Virus record (IMG/VR): IMGVR_UViG_3300035157_000152
Coordinates: 1 to 28,269 of that record
Strand: one strand, 5' to 3'
Origin: a virus
Length of the DNA: 28,269 nucleotides
The notes below the pieces were generated by a model. The model was not told the origin of the DNA. It searched no databases and saw only the letters and a list, made by a program, of their open reading frames with translations. Within the stretch, counting starts at the first letter, position 1. Every line of letters begins with the position of its first letter. Of the stretch, positions 1 through 6,390 are shown in pieces. The position numbers were made by a program, and so were the translations under genes.

Positions 1-1023
1 AGCCAAGGTGATTATGGTAGTAAAGATATAGATGTATATACATGTGTGAAGAGAGATGAAAAAGGATGGTACTGGTATCAAGAAGCTAATGGCATAACGT
101 TACCAGACAGTCAAGGTAAGGCTCCACTAGATAAGAGTCCTTGGCTACCACTACGTTTTGTCACTGTGGACGGAGAAGATTACGGTCGTTCTAGAGTTGA
201 AGAGTTCCTTGGGGACTTGAAATCTTTAGAGGCATTGATGCAAGCTCTAGTTGAAGGTAGTGCAGCAGCTGCTAAAGTTGTATTCACTGTGTCACCCTCA
301 GCTACAACCAAGCCAGCATCATTAGCCAACGCAGGTAACGGTGCAATCATACAAGGTAGACCAGATGACATTGGTGTCGTTCAAGTAGGTAAAACTGCTG
401 ACTTCCAAACAGCATTTCAACTGGTTAATGTCTTAGAGAAGAGATTAGCTGAAGCCTTCTTAGTGCTGTCTGTAAGGCAGTCAGAGAGGACTACAGCGGA
501 AGAGGTTAGAATGACACAGATGGAACTAGAGAGGCAGCTTGGAGGACTCTTCAGCTTGCTCACAACAGAGTTCCTAATACCTTATCTCAACCGTAAGATG
601 CACACTCTTACTCAGTCTAAAAAGATTCCTAGTGTACCTAAGAATATAGTTAAACCTACCATTGTTGCAGGTATAAATGCACTAGGTAGAGGACAAGATA
701 GAGAATCATTAGTACAATTTATAACAACCATAGCACAGACTATGGGGCCAGAGGCATTACAACAATACCTCAATGCTGACGAGGCTATTAAACGTCTTGC
801 AGCTGCTCAAGGTATCGACATCCTAAACCTTGTTAAGAGTATGGATGAGCGTAATCAAGAGCAACAACAAGCTATGCAAGCACAGCAAATGCAGTCCCTG
901 ACTGACCAAGCTGGACAACTTGCTGGCTCTCCTATGATGGATCCACAAAAAAATCCAGATCTAGTCCCCGCAATGCAAGAAGCAATGCAAGGTGGAGCTG
1001 GTGATGTACCACAACAAATGTAA
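1..1023 (+). CDS. Portal (head-tail connector) protein, T7 gp8-like, 5' end outside window
   Basis: This is the C-terminal 340 codons of a portal protein. The frame is open from base 1, so the GTG at 46 is internal and the true start lies upstream. The portal forms the dodecameric ring at the capsid vertex through which DNA is packaged and ejected. Visible features are a helical segment typical of podoviral connectors (LEKRLAEAFL, then ERTTAEEVRMTQMELERQL) and a Gln/Met-rich tail (NQEQQQAMQAQQMQ) ending in acidic and Gly-rich sequence. The ERTTAEEV motif is characteristic of T7-type connectors. The scaffold gene follows two bases after the stop, as in T7 (gp8 then gp9). The family call is strong. 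The N-terminus cannot be assessed. Confidence 0.9.
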   Translation, partial: SQGDYGSKDIDVYTCVKRDEKGWYWYQEANGITLPDSQGKAPLDKSPWLPLRFVTVDGEDYGRSRVEEFLGDLKSLEALMQALVEGSAAAAKVVFTVSPSATTKPASLANAGNGAIIQGRPDDIGVVQVGKTADFQTAFQLVNVLEKRLAEAFLVLSVRQSERTTAEEVRMTQMELERQLGGLFSLLTTEFLIPYLNRKMHTLTQSKKIPSVPKNIVKPTIVAGINALGRGQDRESLVQFITTIAQTMGPEALQQYLNADEAIKRLAAAQGIDILNLVKSMDERNQEQQQAMQAQQMQSLTDQAGQLAGSPMMDPQKNPDLVPAMQEAMQGGAGDVPQQM

Positions 1024-1025
1024 TT

Positions 1026-1877
1026 ATGGCAGAAACAATACGCTACGACACATCTGAAGATCCCGTAGCAGCACAACAAATAGCTGAAGCTGAAGCTGAG
1101 TCTCTAAAGGTTGGCGAAGAACTGATGGCAAAGCAAAATAAAATGCTTGCTGGTAAGTACAAGTCAGCTGAGGATTTAGAATCCGCATACTTAGAACTCC
1201 AAAAGAAACTAGGTGAGGATACTACACCCACAGCTACAGAAGAACCTGTAGAAGAGACTGTAAGAGATGATTTATATAGTGATGATGGTAATGTCAACTA
1301 CGACACAGCTAACGAGTTGTATGGTGAACAGCTAGGAAACATCTTTAAGGATAATAGCATTGATCCGTTTGCTATGAGTAAACACTTTGCAGAAAATGGT
1401 GGTACTCTTAGCGATGATATGTATGAAGAGTTAGGTAAAGCTGGTCTTAATAGAGATCTAGTTGACTCCTACCTTGACGGAGTACGTAATAAAACAGGTG
1501 TTGAACAAGCACCTCCTACTTTAACTGACGCAGAAATTGCTGAGGTTAAAGGCATAGCCAATGGAGAAGAAGGTTACCAATCACTCATGGACTGGGCTGG
1601 TAAAGCTTTATCAAAGGAAGATCAAAATAACTATGATGAGGTACTAGCTACAGGAAATAAAACAGCTATTAAATTTGCAGTGAAAGCACTTATGGGACAA
1701 TACGAAGACGCTAACGGACGTGATTCTAAGATCGTTACAGGTAAAGAGTCACCTCAAGAAACATATAGAAGTATGGCAGAGGTTGTTAGAGATATGAACA
1801 AACCAGAATATACACAAGACGAAGCGTTCAGAGATGACGTTATTAGAAAACTTGCAGCATCAAACTTAAAAGTATAG
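1026..1877 (+). CDS. Capsid assembly scaffolding protein, T7 gp9-like
   Basis: This 283-residue, strongly acidic and mostly helical protein is rich in Glu, Asp, Ala and Lys, which is typical of podoviral scaffolds. Scaffold proteins fill the prohead, guide capsid protein assembly and leave before or during packaging. The N-terminal 60 residues contain helix-forming runs (IAEAEAESLKVGEELMAKQ) and the sequence YKSAEDLESAYLELQKKLGE, a common feature of phage scaffolds. The C-terminus is charged (EAFRDDVIRKLAAS), where T7-type scaffolds contact the coat. It lies directly downstream of the portal gene and starts with ATG-GCA. The capsid gene is not next: about 3.3 kb of accessory genes intervene. 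The call rests on composition, length and gene order. Confidence 0.88.
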   Translation: MAETIRYDTSEDPVAAQQIAEAEAESLKVGEELMAKQNKMLAGKYKSAEDLESAYLELQKKLGEDTTPTATEEPVEETVRDDLYSDDGNVNYDTANELYGEQLGNIFKDNSIDPFAMSKHFAENGGTLSDDMYEELGKAGLNRDLVDSYLDGVRNKTGVEQAPPTLTDAEIAEVKGIANGEEGYQSLMDWAGKALSKEDQNNYDEVLATGNKTAIKFAVKALMGQYEDANGRDSKIVTGKESPQETYRSMAEVVRDMNKPEYTQDEAFRDDVIRKLAASNLKV

Positions 1878-1880
1878 GAG
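1876..1880 (+). promoter_or_regulatory. Shine-Dalgarno AGGAG for the 38-aa ORF
   Basis: AGGAG overlaps the scaffold stop codon and stands six bases before ATG 1887. It is one of very few good Shine-Dalgarno sequences in the window and supports translation of the very short ORF that follows. Confidence 0.6.
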
Positions 1881-1886
1881 ACTATT

Positions 1887-2003
1887 ATGCCAATGGGTAA
1901 AGGTACTTACGGAAGTAAGAAAGGGAGACCTTCTAAGAAAGGTATGAGCAAAGGTATGTCAAAATTACCTGCGTCTGTACGTAAAAAAATCATGAAAAAA
2001 TAA
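1887..2003 (+). CDS. Very small basic protein (38 aa)
   Basis: ATG at 1887 opens a 38-codon frame encoding a Lys/Gly/Ser/Met-rich peptide beginning MPMGKGTYGSKKGRPSKK and ending in a basic run (VRKKIMKK). Support for expression is a well-placed AGGAG and end-to-start overlap with the next ORF (TAATG at 2001-2005). Such short, positively charged peptides recur next to capsid and packaging genes in marine phages, where nucleic-acid binding or a minor virion role is usually suspected but not shown. It has no Cys, no membrane segment and no domain I recognise. The gene is likely real. Its function is unknown. Confidence 0.65.
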   Translation: MPMGKGTYGSKKGRPSKKGMSKGMSKLPASVRKKIMKK

Positions 2004-2065
2004 TGGCAAAGAAATGTCCTTGTAAACATGGCAAGAAAAAAAAGCGTAAGTCTAAGTATAGGTAG
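2003..2065 (+). CDS. Putative 20-aa Cys-Lys micropeptide
   Basis: ATG-GCA at 2003 overlaps the stop of the 38-aa ORF (TAATG) and encodes 20 residues starting MAKKCPCKHGKKKK. The CPC..H cluster could bind a metal and the rest is almost entirely Lys/Arg. It starts in the same ATG-GC context as many genes here. Its second half overlaps the next gene in another frame across an eight-A run (2036-2043). It may be translated by itself, act as a leader that couples translation to the 81-aa gene, or be joined to that gene by slippage on the A run. Too short for a homology argument. Confidence 0.4.
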   Translation: MAKKCPCKHGKKKKRKSKYR

Positions 2066-2273
2066 AGGCGAAAAGTCCCGCAAGGGTGGTCTCACCGCTA
2101 AAGGCAGAGCAAAATATAATCGTGCAACTGGCTCTAACCTCAAGGCTCCACAGCCTGGGGGTGGTGCACGTAAGCGTTCTTTCTGTGCTCGCATGAAAGG
2201 AAACAAAGGGCCAATGAGAAAGAACGGAAAACCAACCCGTAAAGCGTTGGCACTACGTAGGTGGAAATGCTGA
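2028..2273 (+). CDS. Small basic conserved phage protein (81 aa), DUF6321-like
   Basis: This 81-residue, very basic protein has the order MARKKSVSLSIGRGEKS, then KGGLTAKGRAKYN, then LKAPQPGGGARKRSFCARM, ending in KPTRKALALRRWKC. I recognise this pattern from a small family widespread in marine phages, which I believe is DUF6321. No biochemical function is known to me. The two Cys residues and the conserved Gly/Arg/Lys pattern suggest nucleic-acid contact. It begins in ATG-GCA and overlaps the upstream 20-aa ORF by 38 bases in another frame. Its TGA forms TGATG with the preferred start of the next gene. Local GC looks clearly higher than in the oxygenase genes downstream. Confidence 0.8.
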   Translation: MARKKSVSLSIGRGEKSRKGGLTAKGRAKYNRATGSNLKAPQPGGGARKRSFCARMKGNKGPMRKNGKPTRKALALRRWKC

Positions 2274-2950
2274 TGAAGGATATAAAAATCCATAGATTCA
2301 AAAGCGATCCTAAGTTAACACCGTTCGCACCCGAATGGGATTATAGAGTCATCGAGGGAGTTATAGAAGATGTAGACTTTGAGTATATCTCAGAGTACTT
2401 ACTAAACAAACAAGATGAGATTCTAAAATTAGAACCAACTCATGATGGTTGTACAGGTCTAGGTATGGACTCAACCACTGCTAGACATGGTAATTTTAAT
2501 ATCTTTAAATTTGAAGATCCAGAAATTGACAAATTAAAAATTAATATTAGTGCTTTACATAACGTGCTCCTAGAGAACATGAATATGCAAAACGCTTTAC
2601 CTTACATGCAACTATACATTCAATGTTGGTATAATGTAATGAATAAAGGTCAAAAGATTTCTACTCACTTACATGACATAACACCAAATTGTTATCTAGG
2701 TGGACATATTACAGTTCAATGTGATGATACTTATACTGGATATTGTCACCCAGCTCTCATTCCAATACTAGATGATGGCTCTGATAACACAGCTTTTGTA
2801 CATAAAAGTGAAAATAAAGTAGGAAAAATAACACTATTTCCAAATTATATACCACACTTTACAAGTGTACATAATGGTGATGAGGAAAGAATAACTATTG
2901 CTTTTGATCTTCTGACCAACCAACCAACCGCTAACCATGTAAAACTATGA
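2273..2950 (+). CDS. Putative 2-oxoglutarate/Fe(II)-dependent oxygenase (first of a pair)
   Basis: This encodes a 225-residue protein from ATG 2273, chosen because it forms a TGATG overlap with the upstream stop. GTG 2261 or ATG 2267 in the same frame would add four or two residues. The second half looks like the double-stranded beta-helix of 2OG-Fe(II) oxygenases of the putative-2OG (PF13759-like) group. It has CWYNVMNKGQKISTHLHD, LGGHITVQ, VGKITLFPNYIPHFTSVH, then ERITIAFDL. Candidate iron ligands are His132, His134 (or Asp135) and His195, and Arg206 is a candidate for binding 2-oxoglutarate. Substrate is unknown. It overlaps a second oxygenase by four bases (ATGA). The block looks more AT-rich than the genes before it, compatible with later acquisition. 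Confidence 0.68.
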   Translation: MKDIKIHRFKSDPKLTPFAPEWDYRVIEGVIEDVDFEYISEYLLNKQDEILKLEPTHDGCTGLGMDSTTARHGNFNIFKFEDPEIDKLKINISALHNVLLENMNMQNALPYMQLYIQCWYNVMNKGQKISTHLHDITPNCYLGGHITVQCDDTYTGYCHPALIPILDDGSDNTAFVHKSENKVGKITLFPNYIPHFTSVHNGDEERITIAFDLLTNQPTANHVKL

Positions 2951-3498
2951 TCGAAGTTACCGACAACTTTTTAACTGAAGAAGAGTTTAAAAACATAAAC
3001 TTAATATATGACCCTAAATTTATACCTTGGTCTTTCCAATCGGTAGTGCACGACACAGAGTTTATAGGTGATATAATAGATAACTGGCAGCTGTCATATA
3101 TGATAATACCAGACTGTATATTCTATAATTGTTTAATGCCACTATTTGATAAGATGGATATGGATGTTCACTTTAGGGTTAAGTTAAATTTAAATCCTAA
3201 AGCAGCTGCAGTTAGGGAGCATGGTTATCATATAGATATTCCTGTTCCTAGTAAAACTGCAATATTCTATATTAATACAAATAATGGTTACACTAAATTT
3301 GAAACTGGAGAAAAAGTTGAAAGTGTTGCTAATAGGTTAGTTACATTCCCCTCTAATATCAAACATACTGGTACTACATGTACTGATGTTAAAGGTAGAA
3401 TGGTATTAAATGTAAACTACGCACCTAAAGATCAATCAGAGTTAGCTGAAAATAATATGGCACCTTTGCAAATTGTAGAGAATATTCCAAATGGCTAA
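2947..3498 (+). CDS. 2-oxoglutarate/Fe(II)-dependent oxygenase (second of a pair)
   Basis: The 183-residue product has the canonical 2OG-Fe(II) dioxygenase arrangement: His95-x-Asp97 (EHGYHIDIP), the strand TAIFYINTNNGYTKFETGE, then His140 in RLVTFPSNIKHTGT and Arg151 in GRMVLNVNY. These give the HxD...H iron triad and the Arg that binds the 2-oxoglutarate carboxylate. The overall form resembles prolyl-4-hydroxylase-like oxygenases, common in cyanophages. The substrate cannot be told from sequence; a protein, nucleic acid or cell-surface sugar are all possible. It is coupled to the previous oxygenase by an ATGA overlap, and its end overlaps the next small ORF by eight bases. The catalytic set appears complete. 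Confidence 0.83.
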   Translation: MIEVTDNFLTEEEFKNINLIYDPKFIPWSFQSVVHDTEFIGDIIDNWQLSYMIIPDCIFYNCLMPLFDKMDMDVHFRVKLNLNPKAAAVREHGYHIDIPVPSKTAIFYINTNNGYTKFETGEKVESVANRLVTFPSNIKHTGTTCTDVKGRMVLNVNYAPKDQSELAENNMAPLQIVENIPNG

Positions 3499-3649
3499 AC
3501 GAGGATTATATGCAAACATCCACGCCAAGCGTAAGCGTATCAAAGCTGGCTCTGGCGAGAAGATGAGAAAGGTGGGTTCTAAGGGAGCTCCCACCGCAGC
3601 TAACTTTAAACGTTCAGCGAAAACAGCAAAACCTTACAAGAAAAAATGA
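3491..3649 (+). CDS. Small basic conserved phage protein (52 aa)
   Basis: ATG-GCT at 3491 overlaps the end of the second oxygenase and gives a 52-residue basic peptide. It begins MAKRGLYANIHAKRKRIKAG, followed by SGEKMRKVGSKGAPTAANFK and a Lys-rich end. The (K)RGLYANI..KRKRI..GSGE.M motif recurs in many cyanophage and other marine phage small proteins, so I regard it as a real gene. Function is not known; the charge suggests nucleic-acid binding or a minor virion role. It has no Cys and no membrane segment. Its stop overlaps the start of hli (ATGA at 3646-3649), placing it in the same translationally coupled block. Confidence 0.75.
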   Translation: MAKRGLYANIHAKRKRIKAGSGEKMRKVGSKGAPTAANFKRSAKTAKPYKKK

Positions 3650-3819
3650 ACAACATTTTTCCCAACGAAACACAACCAATTATTATGTCACATCATAATC
3701 ACGACAACGATCAATGGCACGTTGCAGAAGAGACTAACGGTAGACTAGCTATGATAGGCTTCATTGCTGCTGTTGGTTCTTATGTATTTACTGGTCAAAT
3801 TATACCTGGAATTTGGTAA
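3646..3819 (+). CDS. hli: High-light-inducible protein (Hli/Scp), phage type
   Basis: This 57-residue one-helix protein has the chlorophyll a/b-binding signature AEETNGRLAMIGF at residues 27-39 (ExxNGRxAMxGF), a hydrophobic helix through about residue 49, and the C-terminal TGQIIPGIW. In this family the Glu and Asn bind chlorophyll; Hli proteins protect photosystem II and newly made D1 in the thylakoid under excess light. The N-terminus is short and His/Asn-rich. ATG 3685 is an alternative start that keeps the whole domain. The stop codon abuts the ATG of psbA with no gap, so the two are surely co-transcribed and probably co-translated. The hli-psbA pair is known from cyanopodoviruses. Confidence 0.93.
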   Translation: MNNIFPNETQPIIMSHHNHDNDQWHVAEETNGRLAMIGFIAAVGSYVFTGQIIPGIW

Positions 3820-4896
3820 ATGGCTACAATTACATTATCTAAACCAAATACTGATTGGCAGAATTTTTGTAAGTGGGTAACAAACACAGATAACCGCCTC
3901 TACGTGGGGTGGTTTGGTGTGTTAATGATACCTTGCTTACTAACTGCTACAACATGTTTTATACTCGCCTTTATTGCTGCACCTCCTGTGGACATAGATG
4001 GCATACGTGAACCAGTAGCTGGCTCATTACTCTATGGAAACAACATCATATCTGGAGCGGTCGTACCCTCCTCAAACGCAATCGGACTACATTTCTATCC
4101 CATCTGGGAAGCAGCAACACTTGACGAATGGCTCTATAACGGAGGGCCATACCAGCTCGTTATCTTCCACTTCCTTATCGGTGCATTGTCTTACATGGGA
4201 CGACAATGGGAACTTAGTTATAGATTAGGAATGAGACCTTGGATATTTGTTGCTTACTCAGCTCCAGTATCAGCTGCACTAGCAGTGTTTCTCGTCTACC
4301 CTTTCGGGCAGGGGAGTTTCAGTGATGGCATGCCTCTTGGTATTTCTGGTACTTTTAACTTCATGTTTGTATTCCAAGCAGAACACAATATCCTTATGCA
4401 CCCGTTCCATATGCTCGGTGTTGCTGGGGTATTCGGTGGATCTCTTTTCGCTGCTATGCACGGAAGTCTCGTTACTTCCTCGCTTATTGCAGAGACAACA
4501 GAAGAGGTATCACAGAACTATGGCTATAAGTTTGGTCAAGAAGATGAGACTTATAACATCGTAGCTGCACACGGTTACTTTGGTAGACTTATATTTCAAT
4601 ATGCAAGTTTTAACAACAGTCGTGCTTTACATTTCTTTCTTGGTGCTTGGCCTGTTGTTGGCATATGGCTTACCTCAATGGGCATATGCACAATGGCTTT
4701 CAACCTTAATGGGTTTAACTTTAACCAGTCAATAGTTGACAGCAATGGTAAGGTTATTCCTACATGGGCTGACATTGTTAACAGACAAAACTTAGGTATG
4801 GAAGTAATGCACGAGCGTAACGCTCACAACTTCCCACTAGACTTGGCTTCAACTGAGTCAACAGAAGTTGCATTAACAGCACCTACACTAGCATAA
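3820..4896 (+). CDS. psbA: Photosystem II reaction-centre protein D1
   Basis: The 358-residue D1 is intact, full length and without intron. Numbering runs one lower than the usual scheme. The redox tyrosine is Tyr160 (usual 161) and the P680 and iron ligands are His197, His214 and His271. The manganese-cluster ligands are Asp169, Glu188, His331, Glu332, His336, Asp341 and the C-terminal Ala343 after processing. The CtpA cleavage site is kept (NFPLDLA then STESTEV), leaving a 15-residue extension. Ser263 and Phe264 of the QB pocket are present. Gln129 (usual position 130) resembles the low-light D1 form. Phage D1 replaces photodamaged host D1 during infection. The start abuts the hli stop and uses ATG-GCT. 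Confidence 0.99.
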   Translation: MATITLSKPNTDWQNFCKWVTNTDNRLYVGWFGVLMIPCLLTATTCFILAFIAAPPVDIDGIREPVAGSLLYGNNIISGAVVPSSNAIGLHFYPIWEAATLDEWLYNGGPYQLVIFHFLIGALSYMGRQWELSYRLGMRPWIFVAYSAPVSAALAVFLVYPFGQGSFSDGMPLGISGTFNFMFVFQAEHNILMHPFHMLGVAGVFGGSLFAAMHGSLVTSSLIAETTEEVSQNYGYKFGQEDETYNIVAAHGYFGRLIFQYASFNNSRALHFFLGAWPVVGIWLTSMGICTMAFNLNGFNFNQSIVDSNGKVIPTWADIVNRQNLGMEVMHERNAHNFPLDLASTESTEVALTAPTLA

Positions 4897-4902
4897 TTGC
4901 CA

Positions 4903-4966
4903 CGTCCGTTCATCCCTTATGGGACGCATGACTCCAAAGCATGGAACGGGGCTTTGGTAAATGGAG
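4903..4966 (+). ncRNA. Glutamine riboswitch, Downstream-peptide motif (glnA-RNA related)
   Basis: The sequence reads as a three-way junction with pseudoknot. P1 pairs 4905-4911 with 4944-4950 (TCCGTTC with GAACGGG, one wobble). P2 pairs 4913-4916 with 4921-4924 around a TTAT loop. P3 pairs CATG 4927-4930 with CATG 4940-4943. The P3 loop (4934-4939, CCAAAG) pairs with CTTTGG at 4952-4957. The CGTTCATCC...GGACG...GGAACG core matches the Downstream-peptide/glnA RNA family, known to bind L-glutamine and found in marine Synechococcus, Prochlorococcus and their phages upstream of very short ORFs. That is exactly the arrangement here: GGAG at 4963-4966, then ATG 4973. CTCC at 4932-4935 could also pair with the GGAG, competing with the pseudoknot, which suggests control of translation initiation. 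Identification is by recall and hand folding. Confidence 0.85.
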
Positions 4967-4972
4967 ATAGCT

Positions 4973-5026
4973 ATGCAAGTTACCTACGTTTATCGTGGCG
5001 TTGCTTACACAAAAATTGTGAAGTAA
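4973..5026 (+). CDS. 17-aa riboswitch-controlled downstream peptide
   Basis: ATG 4973 follows GGAG at 4963-4966 with a six-base spacer, one of the best ribosome binding sites in the window. It opens an ORF encoding MQVTYVYRGVAYTKIVK. The TYxYRGVxY core resembles the start of small cyanobacterial DUF4278-like proteins (LTYRGVxY), often seen behind Downstream-peptide RNAs, here reduced to its first beta-hairpin. Position, length (such ORFs are described from about 17 residues upward) and start signal argue for a real peptide switched by glutamine. The function of these peptides is unknown; small inhibitors acting on nitrogen metabolism are a reasonable idea by analogy with glutamine-synthetase inactivating factors, but no sequence similarity shows that. 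Confidence 0.72.
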   Translation: MQVTYVYRGVAYTKIVK

Positions 5027-5035
5027 CAAAATCAG

Positions 5036-5071
5036 GAGGGGAGCACCTCAGAGTCGGACTCCTCTCCCCTT
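5036..5071 (+). other. Stable GC-rich hairpin in capsid leader
   Basis: AGGGGAG at 5037-5043 pairs with CTCCCCT at 5064-5070, with one further G-T pair, enclosing a second small hairpin (GAGT 5051-5054 with ACTC 5058-5061). No T-run follows directly, so it is not a classic terminator by itself. It stands ten bases after the stop of the 17-aa ORF and could protect or process the upstream psbA/peptide mRNA. Confidence 0.5.
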
Positions 5072-5099
5072 GGTAAGAGCCTCTACGGAGATACCTTTT
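5072..5099 (+). terminator. Weak intrinsic terminator candidate with UACG tetraloop
   Basis: GGTA 5072-5075 pairs with TACC 5092-5095, and inside it CTC 5081-5083 pairs with GAG 5088-5090 around a TACG loop, a very stable tetraloop closed by C-G. TTTT follows at 5096-5099. The stem is interrupted by an unpaired AGAGC on the 5' side, so termination would be partial. It would separate the hli-psbA-riboswitch transcript from the capsid unit. Confidence 0.35.
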
Positions 5100-5100
5100 G

Positions 5101-5112
5101 CCGTCATGACGG
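5101..5112. repeat. Perfect 12-bp palindrome CCGTCATGACGG
   Basis: A loopless perfect inverted repeat stands about 95 bases before the capsid ATG, between the terminator-like hairpin and the promoter candidate. A binding site for a dimeric regulator is possible, but no known operator was recognised. Confidence 0.4.
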
Positions 5113-5125
5113 TGGGATAGACCAC

Positions 5126-5180
5126 ACTCAGTTTGAGTCTTAGCTGAAACAATTAAGATTCCTATAATTCTAGATCTAGA
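5126..5180 (+). promoter_or_regulatory. Candidate promoter region of the major capsid gene
   Basis: TATAAT at 5163-5168 is a perfect sigma70-type -10 box. The sequence 17 bases upstream (TTAGCT, 5140-5145) is a poor -35, so recognition by an unmodified host polymerase is uncertain. Immediately after the -10 is a perfect 12-bp palindrome, TCTAGATCTAGA (5169-5180), which would overlap the start point. Upstream, ACTCA 5126-5130 and TGAGT 5134-5138 form a small hairpin. T7-like phages put a strong promoter before the capsid gene; the phage polymerase promoter of this virus is not known to me, and part of this region may serve as one. Confidence 0.35.
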
Positions 5181-5206
5181 GACGATACATATAACCTTAT
5201 AAAATA

Positions 5207-6376
5207 ATGGCACAACAGTCAACAGCCCATCAAGCGTCACAGACCTTTCTGGGTAGAATAAACACAGCGACAAACGCTACAAACAACAGAGACCTTTATT
5301 TAAAGTTGTTCTCAGGTGAGATGTTTACTGGATTCCAGAGGGAGACAATCGCACGTGACCTAGTCATGAAGCGTACGTTAACCAACGGTAAGAGTTTACA
5401 GTTCATCTATACTGGACGCACAAGTGCGGAATACCACACACCTGGCAACAGTATATTAGGAAACTCTGACAAAACTCCTCCAGTAGCAGAAAAAACAATT
5501 ACAGTAGATGACCTATTAATCAGCTCTGCATTTGTTTATGAGCTAGACGAGACACTCGCACACTATGAATTGAGAGGAGAGATCTCTAAGAAAATCGGCT
5601 ACGCACTTGCACAAAAGTATGATAGACTAATCTTCAGAGCGATCGCTAAGGGTGCTAGACAGGCATCTCCAGTATCACTAACCAACTTCGTTGAGCCTGG
5701 TGGTACACAAATCAGAGTTGGAGCAGGTTCTAATGCAGACGATGCTCTTGACGATCAGTTACTCGTTAATGCGTTCTATGACGCAGCAGCAGCACTTGAC
5801 GAAAAAGGAGTCAGTGATGATGGTCGGGTTGCCGTACTTAACCCTCGTCAGTACTATGCACTTATCCAAGGAGCAAGTTCTAACGGGCTAATCAACAGAG
5901 ACGTACAAGGTACATCTTTACAAAGCGGAAATGGTGTAATTGAAATTGCAGGTATTAGAATCTACAAGTCAATGAACGCTCCATTCTTCTCTAAGTATGG
6001 TACAAAGTATGCACCTGCTAGTGGTGCTTCAGCTGCTACTGACCTTGATACAGTAGATCCTGGAAATACAGGTTCATTCGTATCTGAGTCAATCGAAACA
6101 GCTACAACAGTTACAGGCAACAACTACGGAGCTCGTCAGAACTACGGTGCTGCTTCTAACTTTGCAAACACATGCGGGCTAATCTTCCAGAGAGAAGCTG
6201 CAGGTGTAGTAGAAACAATAGGGCCACAGGTTCAAGTAACTTCTGGTGATGTTTCTGTAGTTTACCAAGGCGATGTCATCCTAGGAAGACTAGCTATGGG
6301 AGCAGACTACGTGAACCCAGCAGCTTGTGTAGAATTGTTCGCTGGAACAACTACAAAGCCAGCTGCTTTCAACTAA
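5207..6376 (+). CDS. Major capsid protein, T7 gp10-like
   Basis: The 389-residue product is of T7-type HK97-fold coat length and forms the icosahedral shell. Recognisable segments are the N-terminal LYLKLFSGEMFTGFQRETIA, the E-loop-like stretch around residues 55-95 (SLQFIYTGRTSAEYHTPG), the long helix EISKKIGYALAQKYDRLIFR, the P-domain strand RVAVLNPRQYYALIQ, and the end RLAMGADYVNPAACVEL. ATG-GCA at 5207 has no Shine-Dalgarno; AT-rich sequence precedes it, as for other genes here. No frameshift-extended form (T7 gp10B) is evident: the stop is followed by an intrinsic terminator within 40 bases. Its own promoter region upstream and terminator downstream fit the highest-expressed late gene. 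Confidence 0.96.
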   Translation: MAQQSTAHQASQTFLGRINTATNATNNRDLYLKLFSGEMFTGFQRETIARDLVMKRTLTNGKSLQFIYTGRTSAEYHTPGNSILGNSDKTPPVAEKTITVDDLLISSAFVYELDETLAHYELRGEISKKIGYALAQKYDRLIFRAIAKGARQASPVSLTNFVEPGGTQIRVGAGSNADDALDDQLLVNAFYDAAAALDEKGVSDDGRVAVLNPRQYYALIQGASSNGLINRDVQGTSLQSGNGVIEIAGIRIYKSMNAPFFSKYGTKYAPASGASAATDLDTVDPGNTGSFVSESIETATTVTGNNYGARQNYGAASNFANTCGLIFQREAAGVVETIGPQVQVTSGDVSVVYQGDVILGRLAMGADYVNPAACVELFAGTTTKPAAFN

Positions 6377-6390
6377 TTTATACATCTTAT

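Noticed and set aside
1907-2293. 128-codon open frame on the - strand
   Set aside because: It lies opposite the 38-, 20- and 81-aa basic genes, is low-complexity Phe/Leu/Arg sequence arising from their Lys/Gly codons, and has no start signal. All real genes are on the + strand.
4897-5206. tRNA gene in the psbA-capsid gap
   Set aside because: Hairpins suggested a cloverleaf, but no T-loop consensus (GTTCGA/GTTCAA) or seven-base acceptor stem in register was found; the first part fits the glutamine riboswitch instead.
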